This document shows positions 16,542 to 25,403 of a stretch of 64,000 bases of DNA, in pieces. The notes beneath the pieces are model-generated. The model did not search any database. It was not told where the DNA came from and saw only the letters and a program-made list of their open reading frames with translations. The position numbers and the translations under genes are program-made. Each line of letters starts with the position of its first letter. Within the stretch, counting starts at the first letter, position 1. The DNA is from Bacillota bacterium (GTDB taxonomy: Bacteria > Bacillota > Clostridia > Christensenellales > Aristaeellaceae): positions 62,001 to 126,000 of the forward strand of contig JAEZTL010000029.1 in NCBI GenBank assembly GCA_023421395.1. The letters run 5' to 3'.

Positions 16542-18017
16542 TTGTCGACGAGGGCCAGAACCTTCCTATACTCCATCCGGTGGAGAATTGTGCTCGCCTA
16601 CCTGCTCATCATCTGCGTCGCGTTCCTGGTGGTCGCGGCCAGCTTGATCCGCATGGTGGGCGAATATCTGTTTGAACAGAAAGTACGCGAGGAGCAGCGC
16701 GTCACCGACAACCTGGCGCAGCAGCTGACCGGCTTTCTGGCCGCGGACGATGCCGACAACCTGTATAAGGCGGTTTATGCCGCGTCCCAGAACGCCGCCC
16801 GCGTGATGGTGGTGGATCTTCTGGGCGTGGTGCAGGCGGACGGCTATTCGGAGTATAACGGCAGGCGGCTCAACCTGGGCGAGGTGGCCGCAAGTCTCGC
16901 CGGGCAAGGATCGGCCTACGGCTATTACGAGGCCAGCGCGCAGAGCGCCGGCTGGCTGGGTCGGGATCAGGACGCGGACGGGCAGATGGTGGGCGTGTAC
17001 ACCGCGCCGATGCTGTCCGGCGGCAAGTTGGCGGGCGCGGTGGTCTATTCCTCGATGGCCCAGGACGTGTACCAGAGCCTGACGCAGATGCAGCGCCAGA
17101 TGACGCTGTGGCTTCTGCTGGTGGCCCTCTCGGTCCTGATCCTGAGCCTCATGGTGTCCCGCATCTTCACCCGGCCCATCGACGAGCTTAGCCAGGGCAT
17201 ATCCCGCATGACGCAGGGCGACCTGACCAGCCGCGTCACCGTACAGGGGCGCAATGAATTCGCGCAGCTGGCTTCGGCGTTCAACATGATGTGCGAGCGG
17301 CTGGAACGGCTGGACCAGACCCGAAACCAGTTCGTATCCAACGCGTCCCACGAGCTGAAAACCCCCCTTTCCACGATGAAGATTCTCAGCGAGACGCTGC
17401 TGTATCAGGAGCAGTGCGATCTCGACATGCAAAAGGAATTCCTGTCCGACATCAACAAGGAGATCGACCGGCTTAATTCCATCATCAACGATCTTTTGAC
17501 GCTGGTGCACATGGACGACCGCGGTGTGACCAAGCTTCAGCCGCAGCTGCTCTCGCTGGATAAGCTGGTGCAGGACGCCGCCCGGCGGTTACGGCCGCTG
17601 GCGGAGGGCCGCCAGATCGCGCTGGATGTGGCCGTCCGCGACCAGATCGACACCATGGGCGATCCGATGAAGCTGGAGCAGGTGTTCTACAACCTGATCG
17701 ACAACGCCATCAAGTATACGCCAAGCGGCGGCAAGGTCCGGGTGGAGATTGCCCGCGCGGGCAAGAAGGCGGTGGTCAAGGTGATTGACAACGGCATCGG
17801 CATCCCCAAGGCCGACCAGCTGCATGTGTTCGACCGCTTCTACCGGGTGGATAAGGCGCGCTCCCGCGATACCGGCGGTACCGGGTTGGGGCTTGCCATC
17901 GTCAAGCAGATCGTGCTGCTCCATGAGGGCAGCGTGACCGTCTCTTCCGAGGAGGAGAAGGGATCCACCTTTACGGTGGAGCTGCCGATCATCAACCTGC
18001 AGTATATTGGAGGATAA
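16542..18017 (+). CDS. sensor histidine kinase (WalK/PhoR-like)
   Basis: A 491-residue membrane kinase. TM1 spans about 13-35, an extracellular sensor domain 36-185, TM2 about 188-206, and HAMP 207-260. HisKA carries His270 (SNASHELKTP), and HATPase_c shows NLIDNAIKYT, DNGIGIP and GTGLGLAIVK. It should phosphorylate the regulator encoded 82 bases upstream. The only plausible start is TTG at 16542, with GGGGAG 13 bases away, rather far, so the start is less certain than the gene. The stop is immediately followed by the GTG of the lipoprotein gene. Confidence 0.93.
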   Translation: MSTRARTFLYSIRWRIVLAYLLIICVAFLVVAASLIRMVGEYLFEQKVREEQRVTDNLAQQLTGFLAADDADNLYKAVYAASQNAARVMVVDLLGVVQADGYSEYNGRRLNLGEVAASLAGQGSAYGYYEASAQSAGWLGRDQDADGQMVGVYTAPMLSGGKLAGAVVYSSMAQDVYQSLTQMQRQMTLWLLLVALSVLILSLMVSRIFTRPIDELSQGISRMTQGDLTSRVTVQGRNEFAQLASAFNMMCERLERLDQTRNQFVSNASHELKTPLSTMKILSETLLYQEQCDLDMQKEFLSDINKEIDRLNSIINDLLTLVHMDDRGVTKLQPQLLSLDKLVQDAARRLRPLAEGRQIALDVAVRDQIDTMGDPMKLEQVFYNLIDNAIKYTPSGGKVRVEIARAGKKAVVKVIDNGIGIPKADQLHVFDRFYRVDKARSRDTGGTGLGLAIVKQIVLLHEGSVTVSSEEEKGSTFTVELPIINLQYIGG

Positions 18018-18018
18018 C

Positions 18019-19509
18019 GTGAAACGACTTCTTGCGCGCATGGCGGCCGTCCTCGCGCTCACGGCGCTGCTTTCGGGCTGCGCCTCGCTGTCGTTCGTGC
18101 CGGAGCGCGCCAACGTCAGCCGGACGCTGCCGCCCGCCGCGGACGACGGCTTGGCCGCGCCGGTGGGAGACAGCGCGGCGGAGTACACCGGGCGCTTTAC
18201 GCTCAATTACATCGCCTCCGACCAGCAGGCACTGGTGGCGGTCAGCCGCACGATGCGCCTGACCAGCGAGGATCTGCTGGCGGAAAAGGTCATGGAGCGG
18301 CTGCTGGATCCGCCGGATACGCTGCCCGGCGTGCTGCCCATCGCGCCGGAAGGCACGAAGCTGATCTGGGTTGAGCAGTCTGAGGGCGTCGCCACGGTCA
18401 ACCTGTCCGTGGACGTGCTCTCGCTGACCGAGCAGGAGCTGACATGGATGCGCGCCGCCATCGCGGGTACGCTGGTGGGTACCGACGGCATTCAGTACGT
18501 GAACGTTCTCGTTGGCGGCAAGGAGGAGAGCGCGCTGACGCTGCCTACCGGCGCGCTGACCAGAACCGACGGCAACCTGACCGCGCTGTGGGCGCAGCAG
18601 GAGGCGGACCAGGATCGGTTCCAGCAGCCAAACGGCCGGCTGGACCGGAACGCCACGCTGTACTTCCCGTCCCAGGATGGATCGTACCTGCTGCCGGAGG
18701 TGCGCGCCGTGCGCTTTTCGGACGAAAACTACGCGCTGGAGCTGGTCCGCCAGTTGGCCGCGGGCGGTGAAAATGGCGGCGGGATGCCGGATGGCGAGAT
18801 CCTCACCGCCGACCCGACCATCGACACGCTGGACGATGGCCGCCGCGTGATCACGCTGAAGCTGAACGCCGGGTTTGAGGACGCGCTCACCCAGTCCGGC
18901 AGTCAGCCGGGGCTCACCTACGGCGCGCTGGCGCTGACGTTGTGCCGCTTCGTGCCGGAGATCGACGCGCTGCGGATCACCGTCGGCGGCGCGCCGCTGG
19001 AGCAGATCGGGCTGGGCGACCGGGTGTTGACGCCCGCGGACGGCGTCGTCGGCCCCGACGACTTTGACAGCCTGATCGGACGCGTGGCCGAGGTATACCT
19101 GACCGACGCCGCCACCGGCAAGCTGCGCGTTGTCAGCCGCGCCATAGAGCGCGGCGCCGCGCTGTCGCCCCGGGTGCTGGTGGAGCAGGTACTTTCAGGC
19201 CCCGGCATCTACGAAACCGGCGTTCTGGCGGCGGCGCCCCAGGGCGTGAGCAAGGCGGACATCGAGGGCGTGCGCATTGAAAACGGCGTGGCGCTGGTCA
19301 ACCTGTCCGGAAACTTCTACCGCTGTTGCCAGCAGATGGACGAGGCGGCCGAGCGCAACCTGGTCTACGCGCTGGTGAACACGCTGTGCGGCCTTCAGCC
19401 GGTCAACAAGGTGCGCTTCTTCATCGAAGGCCAGTCGGTGGACGCGCTGGTCACCGCCATCAGCCTGCGCGGCGCGCTGTTGCCCAATCCCGGTATCGTG
19501 GTGAAATGA
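18019..19509 (+). CDS. GerMN-domain lipoprotein
   Basis: A 496-residue predicted lipoprotein: MKRLLARMAAVLALTALLSGC gives a lipobox LLSGC with Cys21. Two GerMN-type domains can be recognised, roughly 65-190 and 330-480, each with the family's EGVATVNLS or NGVALVNLS strand. GerMN domains occur in GerM of spores and in LpqB. The regulator-kinase-GerMN lipoprotein order parallels mtrA-mtrB-lpqB of actinobacteria. I chose GTG at 18019 behind TTGGAGG rather than TTG at 18007, which would include the ribosome site. A terminator follows. Confidence 0.88.
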   Translation: MKRLLARMAAVLALTALLSGCASLSFVPERANVSRTLPPAADDGLAAPVGDSAAEYTGRFTLNYIASDQQALVAVSRTMRLTSEDLLAEKVMERLLDPPDTLPGVLPIAPEGTKLIWVEQSEGVATVNLSVDVLSLTEQELTWMRAAIAGTLVGTDGIQYVNVLVGGKEESALTLPTGALTRTDGNLTALWAQQEADQDRFQQPNGRLDRNATLYFPSQDGSYLLPEVRAVRFSDENYALELVRQLAAGGENGGGMPDGEILTADPTIDTLDDGRRVITLKLNAGFEDALTQSGSQPGLTYGALALTLCRFVPEIDALRITVGGAPLEQIGLGDRVLTPADGVVGPDDFDSLIGRVAEVYLTDAATGKLRVVSRAIERGAALSPRVLVEQVLSGPGIYETGVLAAAPQGVSKADIEGVRIENGVALVNLSGNFYRCCQQMDEAAERNLVYALVNTLCGLQPVNKVRFFIEGQSVDALVTAISLRGALLPNPGIVVK

Positions 19510-19539
19510 GTGGAAAGGCGGGGCTTTTCCATAAGCTGA

Positions 19540-19566
19540 GGGCCGGCTTCCCGCCGGCCCTTTTCC
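19540..19566 (+). terminator. terminator between convergent operons
   Basis: GGGCCGGC/GCCGGCCC stem followed by TTTTCC. It ends the GerMN operon next to the stop codon of the convergent asparagine synthetase-like gene. Confidence 0.85.
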
Positions 19567-19567
19567 A

Positions 19568-21298
19568 TTACAGGTCGATCTCTACCTGGTAGCGCAGCAT
19601 CCATTCGTTGACGGTGACGAGGTACGCCAGCATCTGCGGCCCCGCCATTAGCTGGCCAAACCAGGGGGTGTCGGCGGGGGAGAGGTCCCCCGCGGCGATC
19701 TCTCGCACCGTGTCGGCGCTGACCGCCTCGAGAACCGGCGAAGAGGCATCCTCCAGCATCCGCATCGCGGCCTCCCGGATGAGAGACGCGTAGAGCGGGT
19801 GGCAGGTCTTGGGGAAAGGGCTCTTCCGGCGCATCAGAAGCGCTTCGGGCAGAAGGTCGCGCATCGCCTCCCGGAGCAGCCCCTTTTCGATGCCGCCGGT
19901 GTTTTTTACCGCCCAGGGCACGTTGTACACGTACTGCACCAGCCGGTCGTCGCAATAGGGTGTGAGCACCGGCACCGGACTCATGCGCAGCGCGCGCTCC
20001 TGAAGATTGGGCATGAACCATTGGAAGCAGAGGCCGTGCAGCTGCCTCAGCCGCGCCTCCTCCGGCGTATCTGAGGAAAGGCGCGGCAGCGCGGCCACCG
20101 CCTCATGGTAGCGCGCCGACGCGTATTCCGAAAGGCGCAGCTTTTCGCGCACCCGGGGCTTCAGAACGCGCTCCCGTAGGGGCAAAGAGCCCGACCAGGG
20201 GAAGCCGTCCGCCGCCCTCAGGTCGGCCCGGTGGAACCACGGATAGCCGCCGAACACCTCGTCGCCGCATTCGCCGGAGACCACCGAGGGATGCTCGTGC
20301 GCGATTTGGCGGGCGAAGAGCATCAGCGCGGAATCGATGTCCGCCATGCCGGGCAGGCCTCTGAGCGCCATCGCCTCTCCCAGCGTCTCTACCAGCGCCC
20401 GCTGCGGGAGGAGCACCGACCGGTGGCGGGTGCCGAGGTGCGCAACGGCCTGGAGAATGTAAGGCTCGTCGCGCTCCGGCTGGAAGGCGCCGGGCGTGAA
20501 ATATTGAGCGTTATCCTCGTAATCCACAGAAAAGCTGGCCACCGGGCGATCCGTGCGCCGCGCCATCAGCGCGGTCAGCGCGGTGGAGTCCAGCCCGCCG
20601 GAGAGCATCGACGCCGGATTCAGGGGCATCGCGTCCTCCACCGCCTGTTCGCACAGAAAGCGCACGGTTTCGATGGTGCGTCCGGGGTTGTCCTCGTGGG
20701 GACGGGGCTCCAGCGCGAAATAGCGCCGTACCTTGTGACCGTGGCCGTTCGCGATCAGCACGCTGCCCGGCGGCAGGGAGAAAATGTCCCGAAACGGCGT
20801 TCGGCCCGGCGTTCGCGCGGGGCCAATCCCGAAGAGCTCGCATAGGCCCTCGCGGTCCACGATGCGGGTGGCCACGGGGGATTCCAGGAGCTTTGCCGGG
20901 TGGTCGGCGAAGGCCATTGAGCCGCCCCGGTACGCGTAGAACACGGGTATCTCGCCCATGCGGTCCCGGGACAGGACCAGTCTACCGGAATCCTGATCGA
21001 TCACCGCCGAGGCGATCGGTCCGCCCAGCCGGGACGGGTATTCTTCGCCCCAGAGCCGGTAGGCCGCCAGCACCAGTGCGGAGAGACTGCCATCCACAGG
21101 GCGGATCCCGCCGGTTGAGAGCGCCGCGCGCAGCGCGGCGCCGTTTCGCAGCCGACCCGCGCCGCAGGCGACGGCGCCGCCGTCTGACGCGCAGTCCGCC
21201 GCCGACAGCGCGTGGCGGCCGATGATGTAATAAGGCGCCTCGCGGCTGGCCAACATGGCGCGGGGGTCCCGTGCGTAGAATAATCCCATGAATTGCAT
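19568..21298 (-). CDS. asparagine synthetase-like protein lacking the glutaminase cysteine
   Basis: A 576-residue class II amidotransferase/asparagine synthetase homologue. The C-terminal ATP-pyrophosphatase domain is well kept (MLSGGLDSTALTAL near 235, SGECGDEVFGGYPWF, RRKSPFPKT). The N-terminal domain starts MQFMGLFYARD, so the essential N-terminal Cys after Met is missing and the fold is eroded. It may use free ammonia or, like beta-lactam synthetases, act on another substrate. ATG at 21298 follows GGGAGA. A canonical asnB with Cys2 lies at the left edge of the window, so this is a divergent paralogue. Confidence 0.85.
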   Translation of the reverse strand: MQFMGLFYARDPRAMLASREAPYYIIGRHALSAADCASDGGAVACGAGRLRNGAALRAALSTGGIRPVDGSLSALVLAAYRLWGEEYPSRLGGPIASAVIDQDSGRLVLSRDRMGEIPVFYAYRGGSMAFADHPAKLLESPVATRIVDREGLCELFGIGPARTPGRTPFRDIFSLPPGSVLIANGHGHKVRRYFALEPRPHEDNPGRTIETVRFLCEQAVEDAMPLNPASMLSGGLDSTALTALMARRTDRPVASFSVDYEDNAQYFTPGAFQPERDEPYILQAVAHLGTRHRSVLLPQRALVETLGEAMALRGLPGMADIDSALMLFARQIAHEHPSVVSGECGDEVFGGYPWFHRADLRAADGFPWSGSLPLRERVLKPRVREKLRLSEYASARYHEAVAALPRLSSDTPEEARLRQLHGLCFQWFMPNLQERALRMSPVPVLTPYCDDRLVQYVYNVPWAVKNTGGIEKGLLREAMRDLLPEALLMRRKSPFPKTCHPLYASLIREAAMRMLEDASSPVLEAVSADTVREIAAGDLSPADTPWFGQLMAGPQMLAYLVTVNEWMLRYQVEIDL

Positions 21299-21348
21299 AG
21301 CATCATCTCCCAACCGTATATCCTATGCGCGGGGCACGCCCGAGGTGC

Positions 21349-21378
21349 TTGCCACGGGGCTGGAAATGATGATATACT
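21349..21378 (+). promoter_or_regulatory. promoter of the MBL/comEC/holA operon
   Basis: TTGCCA (21349-21354), 18-base spacer, TATACT (21373-21378). Confidence 0.6.
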
Positions 21379-21414
21379 TACATTTAATGAAACGTATGTA
21401 AGGAGGCGTTCAGG

Positions 21415-22122
21415 GTGCGCCTGACGGTTTTTGGCGTGAACGGGCCCTATCCCGCGCCGGGCGGCGCCTGTTCCGGGTATCTGGTCTCGTCGGACGACGA
21501 AAAAACGCACCTGCTGCTGGACTGCGGCAGCGGCGTATTGGCCCGGGTGGCCCAGTGGCCCACCCTCGAGAAGCTGACGGCCGTCATCCTCAGCCACCTG
21601 CACTTTGACCACATGTCGGACATGCTGCCCATGCGCTACGCGCTGGAGTTCGCGGGGCTCAGCCTGCCGGTCTACGCGCCCGGAACCCCCGCGCCCCAGG
21701 CCGCGATGCTCGCGGGGGGCAGGTTCGATCTGTTTCCCATCGAGGATGTGTCCATCGGGCCGTTTCGCGTCTCCTTCCTGCCGGCACGGCACCCGGTGGA
21801 GGCCTATTCGATCGCCGTCACCGACGGCGACAAGAAATTCGTCTACACGGGGGACACCAACACGAATCCGGCGCTGGCGCTGTTTGCCGACGGCGCGGAC
21901 CTGATGCTGGCGGACGCGGGGCTTCTGACCGCCGATTGGAGTGAGCGCGCGCCGCATCTGTCGGCGGCGAAGTGCGGCGAACTCGCGGCCGAGGCCCGGG
22001 TAAAATCGCTGATCCTGACCCACCTGTCGCCCCGCTACGATCCGGAGCGGGTGCTGGAGGAGGCGCGCGCATCCTATCCCGCCGCGATCCTCGCCCGGCC
22101 GGGCATGGCCGTATCCGTCTGA
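21415..22122 (+). CDS. MBL-fold metallohydrolase (RNase Z-like)
   Basis: A 235-residue metallo-beta-lactamase-fold hydrolase. The zinc motif is SHLHFDHMSD near 61, with further ligands at ARHPVE, YTGDTN and the late LTHLSPRY His. It resembles small RNase Z/AttM-like hydrolases; the substrate is unknown and the exosite arm of tRNase Z is not seen. The GTG start at 21415 is preceded by AAGGAGGCG. comEC begins three codons after its stop, making one operon with holA and the AEC permease. Confidence 0.87.
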   Translation: MRLTVFGVNGPYPAPGGACSGYLVSSDDEKTHLLLDCGSGVLARVAQWPTLEKLTAVILSHLHFDHMSDMLPMRYALEFAGLSLPVYAPGTPAPQAAMLAGGRFDLFPIEDVSIGPFRVSFLPARHPVEAYSIAVTDGDKKFVYTGDTNTNPALALFADGADLMLADAGLLTADWSERAPHLSAAKCGELAAEARVKSLILTHLSPRYDPERVLEEARASYPAAILARPGMAVSV

Positions 22123-22124
22123 CC

Positions 22125-24389
22125 GTGTTTACGCGCCTGGCGCGCCGCCCGCTGGTGCCCATTGCGCTGAGCTGCCTCGTCGGCGCCGCGGCGGGGAGCG
22201 CGCTTACCGTGCCGGCGCTCTATTTTGGCGTCGGCGCGGCTTTGGCGGGCGGCGTCGTATGGTGGAAACGGGGGACGGCGGTATTCGCCGCGCTGGCGCT
22301 GCTTTTTGCGATGGAGGCGGCGTATCTCATGCAGCGGCCGATGCCCGCGGAGCGGGAGAGCGCGTCCCTCACCGGAACGGTGTGCCTGACGCCGGTCTGG
22401 GACGGCCTGCGCACCGTGCTGACGCTCTCGGGCGCCACGCTGGACGGCGAGCCCATCGCGTGGAAGACGCGCGTCTACGCCTATGAAAATATCCCCGCCG
22501 CGCTGGGCGACCGGGTTTCCATGACGGTGAGCACATGGCGGCCCGAGGGACGAAAAAACCCCTACGGATTTGATTTTGACGCCTGGTGCCGCAGGAACGG
22601 CGTGACCTGCGCCACGATGCGGCCCGGCACCGCCGAGGTGACGGAGGGCGGCCTTTCCGGGATGACGCTGCTTCGCGCCGCCCGGGAGCGCGTCGCCACG
22701 GCGATCGACAGCGCGTTTCCCGCCGGCGAAGCGCCGCTGGTCCGGGCGCTGGTGCTGGGCGACCGGAGTGACCTGCCGGAGGAGCTGACGGACGACTTCC
22801 GCGGCGCGGGCATCGCGCACATTCTGTCGGTCAGCGGGCTGCACGTCACCTGTCTGGCGATGGCGCTGGACTATCTCCTTAAAAAGCGCCTATCAAGGCG
22901 CGCGGCGTTTCTGGTGGTCGCGCCGCTGATGGCCGCCTACGCGATTCTGGCGGGACTTTCCGGCCCCATCGTCCGCGCCGTGGTGATGTACCTGGCCCTC
23001 AGGTTCGCGCCGCTGGCGGGAAGGCCCAAGGATTCCCTGAGCGGTCTGGCGGCGGCAATGCTCGTCATGCTGGCGGCGAATCCGCTGGACGTCGGGGACG
23101 CGGGGTTCATTCTCTCCTTCGCCGCAATGACCGGGCTGATCCTGCTCTCCCGGCCGCTGGAGAGGTTCTTGCGCATCGCCTCCGCGCCCAAGGCGCTGCA
23201 ATTTTTCATCCGGCCGTTTACCGCCAGCGTCGCGGCGACGGCGGCGCTGCTGCCCGCGCTGGTCAGCCTCTTTGGCACGCTGCAGCCCTACGGGCCGCTG
23301 GTCAACGTATTGGCGGTGCCGGCGGCGACCATCGCGCTGCCGCTGACATTTCTGGCGCTGCCGCTGGCGATGATCTGGCCCGCCGCGGGCGCGGTGGCCG
23401 CATGGCCCGCCGCCATGCTGCTGCGCGGGATGACCTGGATCGCGGGTTTCGCCTCGGGCCTGCCCCGCGCGTCCATCCCGGTGGGGCAGATGTTTTGGGG
23501 CCTGGGTATCCTTTGGGCGCTGGCGGTATACTGGGTTTCCGACCACGCGGGCCTTTCGGCCGGGCGCAGGCGCGCGGCGCTCCTTTTGTTCCCGGCGGCG
23601 CTGACGCTCTCCGTCCTTCTGAATGCCTGGGCGACGCCTGGCGGTCTGGCGCTTGACTTTCTCGCCGTCGGGGACGCCGACGCGGCGGTGGTGTACGCGG
23701 ACGGCGAGACATACCTGGTGGACGCGGGCAACGCGGACGGCGCCGCGGCGGACTATCTGGCCAAGACGGGCCGCGCGCTTCGCGCTGTGTTCCTGACGCA
23801 CCCCCACGACGACCACATCGGCGGCGCGGGGGCCGTCCGGGCGCTGTACCCGGACGCCACGGTCTACGTGCCGGAGTGCTGGGATCGGCTGGACGGCGTA
23901 TTGGAGGCCCAGGCGCGCGGGGGGCTTGAAGGGCCTTTCGTGCCGCTGTCCGCCGGGGATGAGGTGCCGTTGGGGGAAAGCGCGACGGCCCGCGTGCTGT
24001 ACCCGCCCAAAGGCATCACCCCCGAAGACGCAAACGACGCCTCGCTGGTGCTCCTCATCACGTCTGGCGACGCGTCGGCGCTTTTAACCGGGGATCTCAG
24101 CGACGCGTCGCTGCTGCCGGACATCCCGGACGTGGATATTTTTAAGGCGCCCCACCACGGCGCGTTCATCAAGGGCGCGGAGCTTTTGCTGCGCGCGTCG
24201 TCGCCGGGCGTGGTGGCGGTTTCCGCAGGCGGCGCCGCCGGGCACCCGTCCGAAGCGGCGCTGGAGCGCATCCGCGCCTTGGGCGGCGCGGCTTATCGCA
24301 CCGACCAATGCGGCATGGTGCGCGTCCGCGTCCAACAGGGCGGATGGGTGCAGGTCAGTCCATTCATTCCCTTTGAGGAGGAGCCATGA
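22125..24389 (+). CDS. comEC: DNA internalisation competence protein ComEC/Rec2
   Basis: A 754-residue polytopic membrane protein that forms the DNA uptake channel. The N-terminal soluble domain (OB-like, about 60-190) is followed by the Competence domain with multiple membrane segments and SVSGLHV near 233. A C-terminal MBL-like domain starts near 505 with HPHDDHIGG. I chose GTG at 22125, 2 bases after the MBL stop, since longer starts only extend into the previous gene; no clear ribosome site is visible, so coupling is likely. It overlaps holA by ATGA. Confidence 0.92.
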   Translation: MFTRLARRPLVPIALSCLVGAAAGSALTVPALYFGVGAALAGGVVWWKRGTAVFAALALLFAMEAAYLMQRPMPAERESASLTGTVCLTPVWDGLRTVLTLSGATLDGEPIAWKTRVYAYENIPAALGDRVSMTVSTWRPEGRKNPYGFDFDAWCRRNGVTCATMRPGTAEVTEGGLSGMTLLRAARERVATAIDSAFPAGEAPLVRALVLGDRSDLPEELTDDFRGAGIAHILSVSGLHVTCLAMALDYLLKKRLSRRAAFLVVAPLMAAYAILAGLSGPIVRAVVMYLALRFAPLAGRPKDSLSGLAAAMLVMLAANPLDVGDAGFILSFAAMTGLILLSRPLERFLRIASAPKALQFFIRPFTASVAATAALLPALVSLFGTLQPYGPLVNVLAVPAATIALPLTFLALPLAMIWPAAGAVAAWPAAMLLRGMTWIAGFASGLPRASIPVGQMFWGLGILWALAVYWVSDHAGLSAGRRRAALLLFPAALTLSVLLNAWATPGGLALDFLAVGDADAAVVYADGETYLVDAGNADGAAADYLAKTGRALRAVFLTHPHDDHIGGAGAVRALYPDATVYVPECWDRLDGVLEAQARGGLEGPFVPLSAGDEVPLGESATARVLYPPKGITPEDANDASLVLLITSGDASALLTGDLSDASLLPDIPDVDIFKAPHHGAFIKGAELLLRASSPGVVAVSAGGAAGHPSEAALERIRALGGAAYRTDQCGMVRVRVQQGGWVQVSPFIPFEEEP

Positions 24390-25402
24390 CAAGGCAGGCG
24401 CTGTTTCAGGCGGTCGATCAGGGCGCGTACGAAAAGGTGTATTTCTTTCACGGCCCGGAGGAGTGGGTCAAGCAGAGCGCCGTCCAGCGGCTGCGGGAAA
24501 AGCTGCTGCCGGCGGGGCTCGAGGAGCTCAACGAGACGGTGATGGAGGGCGGCGGCGCGCAGGCGATTCTCGAGGCCGCGGAGACGCTTCCGGTGATGTC
24601 GGAGCGGCGGCTGGTGCTGGTTCGGGACTTTTCGCCGCTGACGGGCGGCAAGGCCAAGGCGGAGCAGGAGGAGGCGCAGCGCATTCTCGATTGGCTGCCC
24701 ACCGCGCCGGATACCGCCTGCGTGGTGTTCTACGTGCGCGGCGCGGCAGACATGCGCAAAAAGCTCTCGTCGGCGTTGGCGAAGCTGCCCGGCGCGGTGG
24801 CCTTCGAGCCGCTGGACGACGCGGAATTGCATAAGTGGGCGAGCGCAAGGTTAAAAAAGTTTGGCAAAAAGATCGACCGCGCGGCGCTGGATAGCCTGAC
24901 GTTTCTCGCCGGGCGGGGGCTGACGCGGCTGGACGGCGAACTGAACAAGCTGGCGGCCTACGCCGGAGAGCGGGAGACGGTCAGCCTGGCGGATGTGGAG
25001 CAGCTGGTGGCGCCGTCGCTGGAGAGTTCGGTGTTCCAGATGATCGACTTTCTGATGGATAACAAGGCCTACGACGCCCATCGGATCTACGGCGCGCTGC
25101 TTCGCGCCGGCGAAAACCGGGTGGGCATTTTGGCGATGCTGACCCGGCAGATGCGCATGCTGACCCACATCAAGCGGCTGCGGGCTCAGGGCGCGCCGTT
25201 GCGCGAGATCGAGGAGAAGCTGTCTCTCAACCACTACGCCGCCACCCGCGCCCAGGCGCAGGCGGGTCGAATGGATGAGGCGCGGTTGGAGGAAATGTAC
25301 AGGGCCTGTGCCGAGGCGGACTACGACATCAAGCGCGGCGCGCTTCGGGATCAGGCGGCGGTGGACGCGTTGATGCTGCGGCTGGGCCGCGGGAGGGCTT
25401 AG
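24386..25402 (+). CDS. holA: DNA polymerase III delta subunit
   Basis: The delta subunit opens the beta clamp during loading. The 338-residue product matches HolA/YqeN: N-terminal VYFFHGPEEW, the RRLVLVRDF strand near 75, AFEPLDDAEL, GRGLTRLDGELNKLAAY and the C-terminal collar domain with ILAMLTRQMRML. The start overlaps the comEC stop (ATGA), with GAGGAGGAG upstream. comEC-holA adjacency is common in Bacillota. Confidence 0.95.
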   Translation: MTRQALFQAVDQGAYEKVYFFHGPEEWVKQSAVQRLREKLLPAGLEELNETVMEGGGAQAILEAAETLPVMSERRLVLVRDFSPLTGGKAKAEQEEAQRILDWLPTAPDTACVVFYVRGAADMRKKLSSALAKLPGAVAFEPLDDAELHKWASARLKKFGKKIDRAALDSLTFLAGRGLTRLDGELNKLAAYAGERETVSLADVEQLVAPSLESSVFQMIDFLMDNKAYDAHRIYGALLRAGENRVGILAMLTRQMRMLTHIKRLRAQGAPLREIEEKLSLNHYAATRAQAQAGRMDEARLEEMYRACAEADYDIKRGALRDQAAVDALMLRLGRGRA

Positions 25403-25403
25403 A

